From Pyrobaculum ferrireducens (GTDB lineage Archaea; Thermoproteota; Thermoprotei; Thermoproteales; Thermoproteaceae): a stretch of 64,000 bases of DNA. Made by a program: the position numbers and the translations under genes. The stretch is from positions 1,402,391 to 1,466,390 of the forward strand of contig NC_016645.1 of assembly GCF_000234805.1 (NCBI RefSeq), in the 5' to 3' direction. Of the stretch, positions 53,143 through 62,007 are shown piece by piece (position 1 is the stretch's first letter; each line of letters starts with the position of its first letter). The notes under the pieces were generated by a model. That model did no database searches. It saw nothing but the letters and a program-made list of their open reading frames with translations, and was not told where the DNA came from.

Positions 53143-53643
53143 GTGTGTCTCGAGGGATTTGCCAAGGTGCGGGCTGGGGTGGGGGGTCTATTCGCCGCGG
53201 AGATTTTGAGGCAGATTAAAGAGACCGCCAAGGCGCAGAGGCCTAGATGCGCGGTGCTTACCTGTAGCGACTCCCGCCTCTCGCCTGAGCTCCTCACCCT
53301 CTCGGGGATTGGGGAGATGTTCGTCGTGCGGGTGGCTGGCAACGTGGTGGACGAGCTGGTTTACCACTCTCTTAAATTTGCAGTGGAGAAGCTGGGCGTC
53401 GACACCATCTATGTGATCGGGCACAGGAGATGCGGCGCCGTGGCCCTCGGCATGGAGGGAGCCGCCCCGCCCCCCATACAGAAACAAATAGACGAAGCAG
53501 TCAAGCGGGCGGGCCGCCGCGAGCCGGAGGCCGTGGAGGTGGAGAACGTAAAGTTATCCTGCGAGAGGCTTAGAGACATCGGGGCTAGGGTCGAGGGCTA
53601 CTACTACGACATGGACGCTGTCGAGCTGAGAAAAGTTTGTTAA
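53143..53643 (+). CDS. Beta-type carbonic anhydrase-like protein
   Basis: 166 aa from GTG 53143, 25 bp after an A/T-rich box (53112-53122); the open frame extends to 53071, but those codons lie before the promoter. Zinc ligand motifs LTCSDSRLSPE (Cys, and Asp-Arg dyad) and VIGHRRCGAVALG (His, Cys) are complete. It interconverts CO2 and bicarbonate; the small size fits the minimal beta class. It may supply bicarbonate for autotrophic carboxylation. Confidence 0.82.
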   Translation: MCLEGFAKVRAGVGGLFAAEILRQIKETAKAQRPRCAVLTCSDSRLSPELLTLSGIGEMFVVRVAGNVVDELVYHSLKFAVEKLGVDTIYVIGHRRCGAVALGMEGAAPPPIQKQIDEAVKRAGRREPEAVEVENVKLSCERLRDIGARVEGYYYDMDAVELRKVC

Positions 53644-53680
53644 TAAGTAAAGTATATAAGAGGCGTTGTTATCGAGCCAC

Positions 53681-54010
53681 ATGAGTCCCGTGGGGAGCCT
53701 CACGGGGCTGGTTGTGGGGTGGATTGTTTCCACAATTGCCGTCTGGATTGCACTTAAGATTTTCCCCGGGAGGCAGAAGAACGAGAGCTTAACTGGGGCT
53801 GCCGTGACCGCGCTGGTGGGGGCCCTAATCTACTGGTTTTTCCACTCGGTGTTTAGAATACCCTTCGTAAGCGGCATACTCGCCTTGGTGGTGTGGCTCT
53901 ACGCCTTGAGAAAGCTCCAGGGCGTTGGGTGGCTCGGCGCCGCGGCCCTAGCCCTTCTTATATGGGTAATAAACGGCATATTCAGCCTATTCCTGCCCAC
54001 GATACTGTAA
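53681..54010 (+). CDS. Small integral membrane protein, unknown
   Basis: 109 aa with four hydrophobic helices. ATG 53681 is 25 bp after AGTATATAAG (53651-53660). No family motif recognised. The wHTH gene starts 2 bp after its stop, so the two form a unit. Confidence 0.65.
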   Translation: MSPVGSLTGLVVGWIVSTIAVWIALKIFPGRQKNESLTGAAVTALVGALIYWFFHSVFRIPFVSGILALVVWLYALRKLQGVGWLGAAALALLIWVINGIFSLFLPTIL

Positions 54011-54011
54011 A

Positions 54012-54305
54012 GTGCATAGGAAGTTCCCCCCGCAGTGCGGCGTGACGTGCCGGATCGCCCATGTACTAGCCGAGATCTTCTCCACAGCCCAGGGAGTCAC
54101 AGTGACGTTGCGCCCGGGGCAGGTGGCTAGGGAGGCCCGCGTATCCCCGATAGTGGTGGGGCAGATATTCAGAGCCCTGGCCGAGCGTGGCTATATGACG
54201 TGTAGCCGTGTGGGGGAGAGGCGGCTGAGATGCACCGTTAGGAGAGACTCTCCGCTGTGGAGCGGAGACCGCGAGGCGATCTACGCCATCCTCCAACAGC
54301 TGTAA
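54012..54305 (+). CDS. Small winged-helix DNA-binding protein
   Basis: 97 aa. RPGQVAREARVSPIVVGQIF and RALAERGYMTCSRVG make a helix-turn-helix plus wing. Two CxxxC-like cysteine groups (CGVTC; CSRVGERRLRC) could sense redox or metal. Translated with the membrane protein before it, suggesting a local regulator. Confidence 0.6.
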   Translation: MHRKFPPQCGVTCRIAHVLAEIFSTAQGVTVTLRPGQVAREARVSPIVVGQIFRALAERGYMTCSRVGERRLRCTVRRDSPLWSGDREAIYAILQQL

Positions 54306-54334
54306 AATTTTTATCAGCGCACGTATATAGAGCT

Positions 54335-54838
54335 GTGCTTAGGGAGCTAGCGAAGCCGTGGAGGGACGAGAGAGGCTATCTAGAGGCGAGGCTTATGGAG
54401 GCGGCGTATGAGAGGGAACTTGCCGAGAGATTTCTCTCAGAGGGGCTTATACGGAACGCCGCGGGGAAGGCTTGGCAGGCTTGGAAGGCGGTCCTGGCGG
54501 CCCTAGCGCTGAAGGAAAGGGACGCGGTGAGGGAGGCTTTTAGGGGGGTAAAGAAGATGCGCGGCGGAAAGGCTATAAACGAGGGCGACTGGGTAATTGC
54601 CTTCATGCTCTCTACCCGCGTGAGGCTTGTGGCGCAACTTTTGGCGCGGAGGCACGGCGACGAGGTTCTTATGTACACAGACATAGCCCTTAACCTCCAC
54701 GAGTATCAATACAACGGCCCCGATCGAGAGGGCATTTTCAGTAGATACCCCAGCGACGAGGCCGCCGCCGAGGACATCAAGAGGCTGTTAAGAGGAGTCG
54801 GCGAGTTCACCAACCGCCTTGTCGAAAAAGGCGGCTGA
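54335..54838 (+). CDS. PaREP1-like protein
   Basis: 167 aa. Helical, with AERFLSEGLIRNAAGKAWQA followed by WKAVLAALA, the core PaREP1 pattern seen at 8176. GTG 54335 follows an A/T-rich box (54304-54313) by 25 bp; the frame is open to 54257 inside the previous gene. Function unknown. Confidence 0.7.
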   Translation: MLRELAKPWRDERGYLEARLMEAAYERELAERFLSEGLIRNAAGKAWQAWKAVLAALALKERDAVREAFRGVKKMRGGKAINEGDWVIAFMLSTRVRLVAQLLARRHGDEVLMYTDIALNLHEYQYNGPDREGIFSRYPSDEAAAEDIKRLLRGVGEFTNRLVEKGG

Positions 54839-54843
54839 GAGCG

Positions 54844-56916
54844 CTACCTCCCGGCGACCTCTACGCCCAGCAACCTGCCGACGCGGCCGTCTAGAGATCT
54901 CAACAGGTCTAGGTTTCCTACCAAGGTGTGCATGTAGCTGGTGACGCCGCCGGCCCCCATCAAGACTTTTAACTCAGCTGTGAGGTTTGCTATCAGGTTT
55001 TCGTATCTACACCGCCTCTCCCCCTTGGGCATGTCCTTTACCCTCTGGCTTACATATTGAAAAGCGGACAGCGGCGCCACAATGTCGGCGCCCAGCGCCG
55101 CCGTCTTATACACATCAGCGCCGTTGTAGAGATCTCCCACGGCGACGATAAGCGTTTTGTTTCTCCGGCCGCTCTCCATAAGCCTCCTGTGGAGCCTCGC
55201 CACGGCGGCTTCCAGCGGGAGATCTCCGCCCAGTCTCTCGTCTATAACCACAACGCCCGGTCCGACGTCGGCGTCGCTCGGCGGGATAACCGCGGGGTTT
55301 AAAGCGCCTATGCAGTACTCCCCGTATCTACAGCGGTCTGCCAGTATGGGGGCGCCCATTACATACGCCGCGTCCTCCACAGCTTCGTCCACCGCCGGCG
55401 CGGCGATAGGCGTGTCGAAGGTGACGTCGCCGAACCTCACAGACACGTCTACGTCCTCTCTATACGGGTCGACGGAGGGTCTTGTGACCTGCGCAGCCTC
55501 TATTCTCAACACGTCGAGCAACCTCCTGGCGGGGGTTGTGTAGCCGGGGACTACACCGCCCATTCCGGTGATCGGTATATGGACAGACTCGTAGTACTCC
55601 CTCGGGACGACTACCCGCCGCGTTTTGTCAAACCACGCCGCGTCGCCCGGTTGCCCCAGCTCCACGCCGATGGCGTCGGCTAAGTCCTCGTCTACGTGGT
55701 GTATCTGCAACAAGTCGCGCCGCCCCACCAGCTCTTTTATACTTGACATGCCCAAGGAGTAGAGCACAGCCTTCAGCCCCCGGGCCACGGCTAGGAGATA
55801 GTTGCGGAGCACCGAGGACCCCCATTCGATGTCAAGCTCCTTCCCCGAGCCTATCATGTTCGTCAGCGCCGTGGGGCAACCGCCGGTGTGGCACGCGTGG
55901 CACATGATGCAACCCATCGCCAAGAGAGATGCTGTGCCTAGATTCGCCATGTCGGCGCCTAACGCCGCTATTTTAGCCACGTCCAGCGGGGAGTACAGCA
56001 TGCCGCCCGCCACCACCAGAAAGCCGCTCCTAGTCCCGTCTTTCCTAAGCCACTGATCCACCACCGGCACCGCGATGTCTATGGGTATCCCCAGATGGTC
56101 CCTAGCCACTATAGGCGTGGCGCCCGTGCCGGCCCCGGCGCCGTCGATAATGATGCCCTCGGCCGTCGACCTCGCCACGCCGACAGACACGTAGTGTATC
56201 TTATTAACGGCGGCGACCTTCACCAGCACCGGCTTTTTAGTCAAGTCCCGCAACGCCTTTACCCTCTGCGCCAAGTCCTCAATTGAATATATGTCGTGGT
56301 GAGGCGCCGGGGAGATAGCCTCGCTACCAACAGGTATTTTTCTCAACTGCGCTATTATATCAACAACCTTTCTCCCCGGGAGGTGCCCCCCGATGCCGGG
56401 CTTAGCCCCCTGCCCAATCTTAATATTCACCGCAATGCCAGCCCTAAGCAGATTCATGTCCATCCCGAAGCGCGCAGAGGCCCACTGAACCACGATATTT
56501 CTATACTTCGCCACCTCCGGGTGCAACCCGCCCTCCCCGACGCCCGCCACAGCCCCCACCTCCGTGACGGCCTTTGCAATTGCAATATTGGGATTTCCGC
56601 TCAACGCGCCGAAGGACATGTCGCCGACGTATATAGGCATTTCAAGCCTCGCGGCGCCGATGTTCACCCCGACGTCCACGTCGATTTTATCAGCTATCCT
56701 AAACGCCTCCTCTAGGCTACTCCTCCTCAAATCTCTAAAAACCATCCTATCAAGCAGGCGGCCGAATTTCTCAGGCTCAAACCTGTCAAGCACAGGCTCC
56801 GCGGTCTGCGCCATCTTTCTAATTGCCAGAACTCTACTAGGCTCCCAAAACTCTGGCACAATATGGCGCGCCACCTCTATATAGCTCTTAACCACCAAAG
56901 GCCTTAGGCCGCTCAT
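54844..56916 (-). CDS. gltB: Glutamate synthase FMN/FeS domain protein (GltB2-type)
   Basis: 690 aa. The FMN barrel has YVGDMSFGALSGNPNIAIAK, GQGAKPGIGGHLPGRKV, SPAPHHDIYSIEDLAQ and the [3Fe-4S]-type cluster region CIMCHACHTGGCPTAL. The last 240 residues are a second, degenerate barrel-like part (FGDVTFDTPIAAPAVDEAVE). It reduces 2-oxoglutarate plus ammonia to glutamate. It overlaps the glutaminase-domain gene by 4 bp; ammonia must pass between the two subunits. No GltD is seen; a ferredoxin donor is likely. Confidence 0.88.
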   Translation of the reverse strand: MSGLRPLVVKSYIEVARHIVPEFWEPSRVLAIRKMAQTAEPVLDRFEPEKFGRLLDRMVFRDLRRSSLEEAFRIADKIDVDVGVNIGAARLEMPIYVGDMSFGALSGNPNIAIAKAVTEVGAVAGVGEGGLHPEVAKYRNIVVQWASARFGMDMNLLRAGIAVNIKIGQGAKPGIGGHLPGRKVVDIIAQLRKIPVGSEAISPAPHHDIYSIEDLAQRVKALRDLTKKPVLVKVAAVNKIHYVSVGVARSTAEGIIIDGAGAGTGATPIVARDHLGIPIDIAVPVVDQWLRKDGTRSGFLVVAGGMLYSPLDVAKIAALGADMANLGTASLLAMGCIMCHACHTGGCPTALTNMIGSGKELDIEWGSSVLRNYLLAVARGLKAVLYSLGMSSIKELVGRRDLLQIHHVDEDLADAIGVELGQPGDAAWFDKTRRVVVPREYYESVHIPITGMGGVVPGYTTPARRLLDVLRIEAAQVTRPSVDPYREDVDVSVRFGDVTFDTPIAAPAVDEAVEDAAYVMGAPILADRCRYGEYCIGALNPAVIPPSDADVGPGVVVIDERLGGDLPLEAAVARLHRRLMESGRRNKTLIVAVGDLYNGADVYKTAALGADIVAPLSAFQYVSQRVKDMPKGERRCRYENLIANLTAELKVLMGAGGVTSYMHTLVGNLDLLRSLDGRVGRLLGVEVAGR

Positions 56917-58643
56917 AGAGCCCTGCCGCCAAGCGGCTTTATGATTGTAAACACCTCCCTCCTGATGTCTATATCTGTGTTAAATATAGAATTAAACCTA
57001 TTGATATACGGCTCTAAAAGCCTCAGCTCCTCTTCGGAAAGCTCCCTCACCTCCACCCTGTGCGTGACAGAAAACAGCTCAGCCCTCCCATCCAGCTTCG
57101 CTATCAGCTCGGGGCTTCTCAGTATTTCCTCATACTGCTCCCAACTCAACTCCCTCTCTCTGCGCATCACCTCTAGGTACCTCCTCAACCTCTTCGGATC
57201 AAATCCATAGCCTATCCTCTCCCTCGGCACCTCCCCCCTTATGAATATAGTCCCCCCAACCATGCCGCTGCCAATCCTCCACCCCACCTCCTCATCCCAA
57301 GTCTTTCTCAAAACCACCACAACCCCCCCGCCCATGTACTCCCCCAGGTAGTCGCCGGCTGAGCCCCCGATTATCATCACGCCGCCTCTGTGCTGAATAG
57401 CGGCGCGGGTACCCGCGTTGCCATATACATAAATCTCCCCCCCTCTCTTTGCCTGCCCCACAGCGTCGCCGACGTTGCCAAACACGGCGAGGACGCCGTC
57501 GTTCATCGCGTCGCCTAGGTCGTCCTGCGCGTCGCCGTATATGTTAAACACGCCCCCGCTCATCACATTTGCAGAGGCGTTACCCACAACACCCCACACG
57601 TTGATCACCCCCCTATACATGCCGTTGCCAACATAGCGGTGGCCGGCTACGTTCACCACGTTCACCACCCCGCGTCTCTCCAACTCCTCTCTCACAACCT
57701 CGGCCAATTTAGTAACCTCATACCTAGAGGCGTCTATAGCGTCGGGGGGCTGTGGATAAGCCAGATACTTAACAACCCGCTTTCTAAAGTTGCCCCACAC
57801 CTCGCCCCCCTCCGCAATTATGTACTCCCCACTTCTCATAGCCCAGACCTCCGCGTCTTTAGCCACCCTCTTAATAGCCATAGCCTCGCTCGCCACGTAG
57901 AGAACCTCGCCGTCGAACCCCACGTAGAGGGGGCGGAAGTGCTGTAGATCCACAAACGCCCCAAATATCGGCTTAGACTTGCCAATTATAAAAGCCACGG
58001 CGTAGGGGCCGTCCAGCCTCGCCCACCTAACCCTTCTGCCATACATCAACTCCAGCACGGCGTCCTCTACACCGTACTCCCTGTACAGCTCCCACAAGAG
58101 GTGAGCTATAACTTCGCTGTCAGTGCCGCTGAATTTCCCATAGCCGTAGACAAACCTCAGTAGGTTTACATTAGAGCCGTATGAGCTGAGGTCGCCGTTG
58201 TGGACAACCGCAACGTCGCCTACAGAAAATGGATGTGACTGGTAGGGATACCAACCGGGGCTGTTGGTGGGGTACCTAGTGTGGCCTATCCACACGCTAC
58301 TCTTCAAACTTTTAATATCATACAACTTGGCGATGTCCTCCGGCCACCCCACTATTTTATACACGTCAAGCCACCTACTCCTCATATATACAAAAGCCCC
58401 CTCGGGGAGGCTATCTCCGGAGGTGGCCACGTTGTCATAAATCCCGCCGGGTAGCTTGACAGAAGCAGGTGAGCTTGGCGACGGGGCGAAGAACTTAACA
58501 ACCTCTCTCCCCCAGTCTCTAAATAATGCAATACCTGCGCCGTGCTGGGTCCCTCTCTCCCTCATTGAGAGAAGCCCCTCAATTACGGTGCCAGAAAATA
58601 TATCTCCGCCTTCAATACTATATACGCCAAATATACCGCACAT
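56913..58643 (-). CDS. Glutamate synthase glutaminase plus GXGXG domain protein (GltB1/GltB3-type)
   Basis: 576 aa from ATG 58643, giving MCGIFGVYS with the catalytic N-terminal Cys; a TTG 58652 would bury this Cys, so it is rejected. Residues 1-300 form the class II glutaminase (HTRYPTNSPGWYPYQSHPF, NGDLSSYGSNVN). Residues about 345-500 form the beta-helix GXGXG domain (repeats such as GVLAVFGNVGDAVGQAKRGG). TATA-like AATTTTAAAA lies about 25 bp upstream. Makes ammonia for the FMN subunit. Confidence 0.9.
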   Translation of the reverse strand: MCGIFGVYSIEGGDIFSGTVIEGLLSMRERGTQHGAGIALFRDWGREVVKFFAPSPSSPASVKLPGGIYDNVATSGDSLPEGAFVYMRSRWLDVYKIVGWPEDIAKLYDIKSLKSSVWIGHTRYPTNSPGWYPYQSHPFSVGDVAVVHNGDLSSYGSNVNLLRFVYGYGKFSGTDSEVIAHLLWELYREYGVEDAVLELMYGRRVRWARLDGPYAVAFIIGKSKPIFGAFVDLQHFRPLYVGFDGEVLYVASEAMAIKRVAKDAEVWAMRSGEYIIAEGGEVWGNFRKRVVKYLAYPQPPDAIDASRYEVTKLAEVVREELERRGVVNVVNVAGHRYVGNGMYRGVINVWGVVGNASANVMSGGVFNIYGDAQDDLGDAMNDGVLAVFGNVGDAVGQAKRGGEIYVYGNAGTRAAIQHRGGVMIIGGSAGDYLGEYMGGGVVVVLRKTWDEEVGWRIGSGMVGGTIFIRGEVPRERIGYGFDPKRLRRYLEVMRRERELSWEQYEEILRSPELIAKLDGRAELFSVTHRVEVRELSEEELRLLEPYINRFNSIFNTDIDIRREVFTIIKPLGGRAL

Positions 58644-58819
58644 GGACCTCAATAGATTGAGGACCTTTTAAAATTTTCAGACTTGATATTTGATAATATC
58701 ACATTCAAATTTTTATAGTAGGACCAGAATTTTAAATAAGTAAAGCCATCAAAACTTCCATTATGAAAATCCATAAAATAGTAAGTTTGAAATTACGTAA
58801 TTATAATAGGAAGCATTAA

Positions 58820-59014
58820 TCTGAATATGATGCTTATTATTATAACAATTGTATAATAGATTTTGCCCAGCAACTTATCCAACACCTAGACACAAGAAAC
58901 GGTGCAACACGCACATCAGAGGCTGCTGGCTCAGCAGATGTGGGAACAATTTCTATCACATACAATGGACTCACTGTATTTCTTCCAAGCAACGCTGTGG
59001 AGGTACTAACATAG
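58820..59014 (+). pseudogene. Orphan coding remnant without a start codon
   Basis: A 64-residue open frame after a TAA, with no ATG/GTG/TTG start before its middle, ends at TAG 59012-59014. It reads like protein: FAQQLIQHLDTRNG and VGTISITYNGLTVFLPSNAV near the C-terminus. Codons are more A/T rich than in neighbours, so it may be the tail of a transferred gene. No family recognised. Confidence 0.4.
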
Positions 59015-59087
59015 CTTTCTATATATATTTCCCCTCCGCTAAATATGTTTGGAACTAAAATTAATAAAGGTGGTAAGTATTGAGGCT

Positions 59088-60383
59088 ATGCCGGTCGAGG
59101 GTCTAGACATGTGGAGGGTGTTAAAAGGCGCTGGGATAAAATACGTGAATTTTATAATAGCAGACATCTACGGAAGGCCCAGAGTTGACGTGATGTCAAT
59201 AGACATGGCTAAAGACGCGTTTATAGACGGAGTACCTTACGACGCGTCATCTATACCAGTCTACAGCACGGTGAATAAAAGCGACTTCGTGGCGATGCCC
59301 GACCCCTCAGCCGTGTACATAGAGGCTTGGAACGGCGGCAAGACCGCCTACGTCTTTACCAATACTCTAGAAGGCGACAAGCCGTCGCACCTGGATCCAA
59401 GGAATATACTCCAGAAAACTCTAGACATTGCCAACCGCCGCGGGTACCAATTCAAGATCGGCATAGAGCTTGAATACTTCATTGTAAGTGGAAACCCGCC
59501 TAAACTCGTAGACCAGGCTGGCTACTTCGACGTACCGCCTCCGCAGACGAGGAAGGTAGTTGAAGAAATTATGGACTCCTTCGCCGCCGCCGGCCTCGGC
59601 GACACCAAGACACACCACGAGGTAGCCCCATCCCAGTTCGAGGTTAACATCCCCTACGGCAACCCGGTTAAGGTGGCAGATTCGGTGTTGATATACAAGA
59701 TAATGGCCCGCTCTGTGGCGGCTAAACATGGATACACTGTTACATTCATGCCGAAGCCCTTCTGGGGGATGAACGGCAGCGGGGCGCACACCCATGTATC
59801 CGTGTGGAGAGACGGCCGCAACTTGATGGCCTCCGTCAAGGAGCCAACGCCGGAGCTGAGATACGCAGTAGGCGGCTTATTAGAAAACGCCATTTCGATA
59901 TCCGCGTTGGTGGCGCCCACCGTGAACTCATACAAGCGCCTCGTCCCCCACCACGAGGCTCCCACCCGCGTCGTGTGGGGCCTCGGCAACCGCTCGGCGA
60001 TGGTGAGGATCCCCTACTACGCCGGAAAGATAAACAGGATCGAGTACAGACACCCAGACCCCTCCATGAACCCCTATCTAGGCTTCGCGGCAATTATGCT
60101 GGCAATATTGAGAGGCTTGGAGGAGAGGATCGAGCCGCCGCCCCCCGTGTCCGAGGTGGCGTACGAACTTGAAGGGGTGAAGGAGACGCCGCGCCACTTG
60201 GGAGAGGCCGTTAAGTACTTCGCCGAAAGTAAAATAGCTAGTGAACTACCCTCCGAGGTTGTGAAGGCCTATGTACGGCTTAAGGAGGCGGAGTGGCAGA
60301 GCTACGTCGAGAAACATCCATGGGAAAAGACCTGGAACACAATTACGGATTGGGAGTACCAGCAGTACCTACTAACAGCGTAG
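59088..60383 (+). CDS. glnA: Glutamine synthetase, type I
   Basis: 431 aa from ATG 59088, 25 bp after AAATTAATAAAG (59058-59069). ATP-dependent amidation of glutamate. Motifs: YIEAWNGGKTAYVFTN region, MPKPFWGMNGSGAHTHVSVW (catalytic), APTRVVWGLGNRSAMVRIP and YRHPDPSMNPYLGFAA. It is divergent from glutamate synthase, so GS/GOGAT share a control region. No adenylylation motif of the beta subgroup is seen. Confidence 0.95.
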   Translation: MPVEGLDMWRVLKGAGIKYVNFIIADIYGRPRVDVMSIDMAKDAFIDGVPYDASSIPVYSTVNKSDFVAMPDPSAVYIEAWNGGKTAYVFTNTLEGDKPSHLDPRNILQKTLDIANRRGYQFKIGIELEYFIVSGNPPKLVDQAGYFDVPPPQTRKVVEEIMDSFAAAGLGDTKTHHEVAPSQFEVNIPYGNPVKVADSVLIYKIMARSVAAKHGYTVTFMPKPFWGMNGSGAHTHVSVWRDGRNLMASVKEPTPELRYAVGGLLENAISISALVAPTVNSYKRLVPHHEAPTRVVWGLGNRSAMVRIPYYAGKINRIEYRHPDPSMNPYLGFAAIMLAILRGLEERIEPPPPVSEVAYELEGVKETPRHLGEAVKYFAESKIASELPSEVVKAYVRLKEAEWQSYVEKHPWEKTWNTITDWEYQQYLLTA

Positions 60384-60412
60384 TCCACATTTTCTATTCT
60401 CAGCCTTCCTTT

Positions 60413-60577
60413 TCACCAAGGTGAAGCTTTAGCGAGAGGGCCGTTATCCGCCTCCTCAATCAGCCACGTGCTAGAGATCTCAGATGTATATAAGACGCGC
60501 CCGTTTTTTACGGCGGCGTAAACGCGCGGGGGAAAGGTGTAGAGAATTACATTCGGCCTCTGAAAGATGGACTGCAG
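60413..60577 (-). CDS. Possible small protein, start unclear
   Basis: A 54-codon frame ending at TGA 60413 reads protein-like (NVILYTFPPRVYAAVKNGRV, then TSEISSTWLIEEADNGPLA). No ATG/GTG/TTG is at its head; CTG 60577 lies 20-25 bp after an A/T-rich box on the minus strand. It is either a small gene with an unusual start or the tail of a broken gene. Low certainty. Confidence 0.25.
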   Translation of the reverse strand: MQSIFQRPNVILYTFPPRVYAAVKNGRVLYTSEISSTWLIEEADNGPLAKASPW

Positions 60578-60945
60578 ATGTTAACATCAGCCACTGAAAA
60601 ATACGGCGCATCGGAGCCAGGCGTCGAAGACGCGGCGGCTCTAGATAGAGGGTGGCATCTATGCTGGGAGTACCGTATCTCTACGGCTAATCTTACATAC
60701 ACCTCACGCGCGACGATAAACTGCATAAATCCACTAAAGCGCATAGCCAGAAAGCGATACATAATCGGGCGGCTCTTTGCCAAGCTCTACAACAAATATG
60801 CAGTCCTTTTCCTACCGAAATTCTGTATACAATGTAAATTATCCATACATGCCCGTATTAGACGTTTCACAAGGCTATAATCCTTTAGGGAGTTTTAGTA
60901 CATTAATCACGCAATATTTATCCCTCTGTTCATCCCCCCTCATTT
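60578..60945. other. Stretch without a convincing gene
   Basis: A 100-codon frame on the plus strand and a 78-codon frame on the minus strand overlap here, neither with protein-like pattern or a well-placed promoter. The right end holds the TATA-like AATATTTATCC (60913-60923) of the next gene. Confidence 0.4.
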
Positions 60946-62007
60946 ATGGATTATCTGGAGCCTAGGTTTCACCCTGCTGTGGTTGAGTTTGAGAAGCTTG
61001 TGGCGGATAGGGAGGGCTACCGTAGGGTGTTGGAGGAGTGGCTTAGGTACTCGTGGAGGTGGGCCCGCGTCGACAGATACCGGCTAGTCTTCAAGATACA
61101 GGCGGCTGCCCTAAGGGCTATCCGGGAGTTTCTAGACCGCCAGGGCTTTACAGAAGTCCTCCCGCCGATAATCGGCCCCGTGACGGACCCCGGCATTAGG
61201 GGGGCCAGGCAGGCCTCCATTGACTTCTACGGCCGTGAGTATAAGGTGATGTCCTCCGCCATCCTCTACAAGCAGTACATGGCCGCCTCCCTCGGCAAGA
61301 TATACTTCATAAGCCCCAACGTCAGGCTTGAGCCCCCCGACTCCATATACACCGGGAGACACCTCGTGGAGTTTGTGCAGGTGGATGTGGAGATGCTGGG
61401 CGCAGACTACCACAGGGCAATGGAGGTGGCGGAGGGCCTCGTGGCCTACGTAGTTAAGGCCGTGGGGGAGGAGTACGGAAAGAAGCTGGAGGAGGTGTTC
61501 GGCAGATCTCTGCCGTCGTTTAAGCCGCCGTTTAGGAGGTACAGCCATGGGGAGGTGGTGAAGATTGTAAACTCCTTGGGTTGCCGGAATCCGCCCGATG
61601 CGGAGCTTGAGTGGGGGTGTGAGAGGCTTTTTTCTGCATTACACAGCCAGCCTGTGTTTATATACGACTACCCCAAGGGTTCACGCGGCTTCTACGACCG
61701 GGAGGATCCGGCGAGGCCGGGGGTGTTGAGAGATTTCGATATGCTCTACCCAGAGGGCTTTGGGGAGGCTGTTAGCGGGGCTGAGCGGGAATTCGAGCCG
61801 GAGAGAGTGGCGGCGAGGATTAGAGAAGGCGGGGAGGACCCGGCGAGGTATCAGTGGTATCTAGAGATGTTGAGAGAGCTCTACCCTCTGCAGACGGCGG
61901 GCTTCGGCATAGGCGTAGAGAGACTGACAAGATACCTATGCGGCCTGAGAGCAGTATGGGAAGCCCGGCCATACCCAAAACTAGCAGGAATAGCGCCGAC
62001 GCCGTAA
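60946..62007 (+). CDS. Archaeal asparagine synthetase, AspRS/AsnRS-related (no anticodon domain)
   Basis: 353 aa class II synthetase core without the N-terminal anticodon-binding OB domain that AspRS/AsnRS carry. Motif 2 region VRLEPPDSIYTGRHLVEFVQ and motif 3 GFGIGVERLTRYLCGL are intact. A similar free-standing protein in Pyrococcus is known to make asparagine from aspartate with ammonia. It is longer than that enzyme, with an insert near residues 185-290. The stop overlaps a glutaminase start by one base (TAATG), suggesting ammonia supply. Leaderless ATG 60946. Confidence 0.8.
   Translation: MDYLEPRFHPAVVEFEKLVADREGYRRVLEEWLRYSWRWARVDRYRLVFKIQAAALRAIREFLDRQGFTEVLPPIIGPVTDPGIRGARQASIDFYGREYKVMSSAILYKQYMAASLGKIYFISPNVRLEPPDSIYTGRHLVEFVQVDVEMLGADYHRAMEVAEGLVAYVVKAVGEEYGKKLEEVFGRSLPSFKPPFRRYSHGEVVKIVNSLGCRNPPDAELEWGCERLFSALHSQPVFIYDYPKGSRGFYDREDPARPGVLRDFDMLYPEGFGEAVSGAEREFEPERVAARIREGGEDPARYQWYLEMLRELYPLQTAGFGIGVERLTRYLCGLRAVWEARPYPKLAGIAPTP

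Noticed and set aside
60578-60880. 100-codon frame on the plus strand after glnA
   Set aside because: No family pattern, no box at leaderless distance, irregular composition; overlaps another frame on the other strand.
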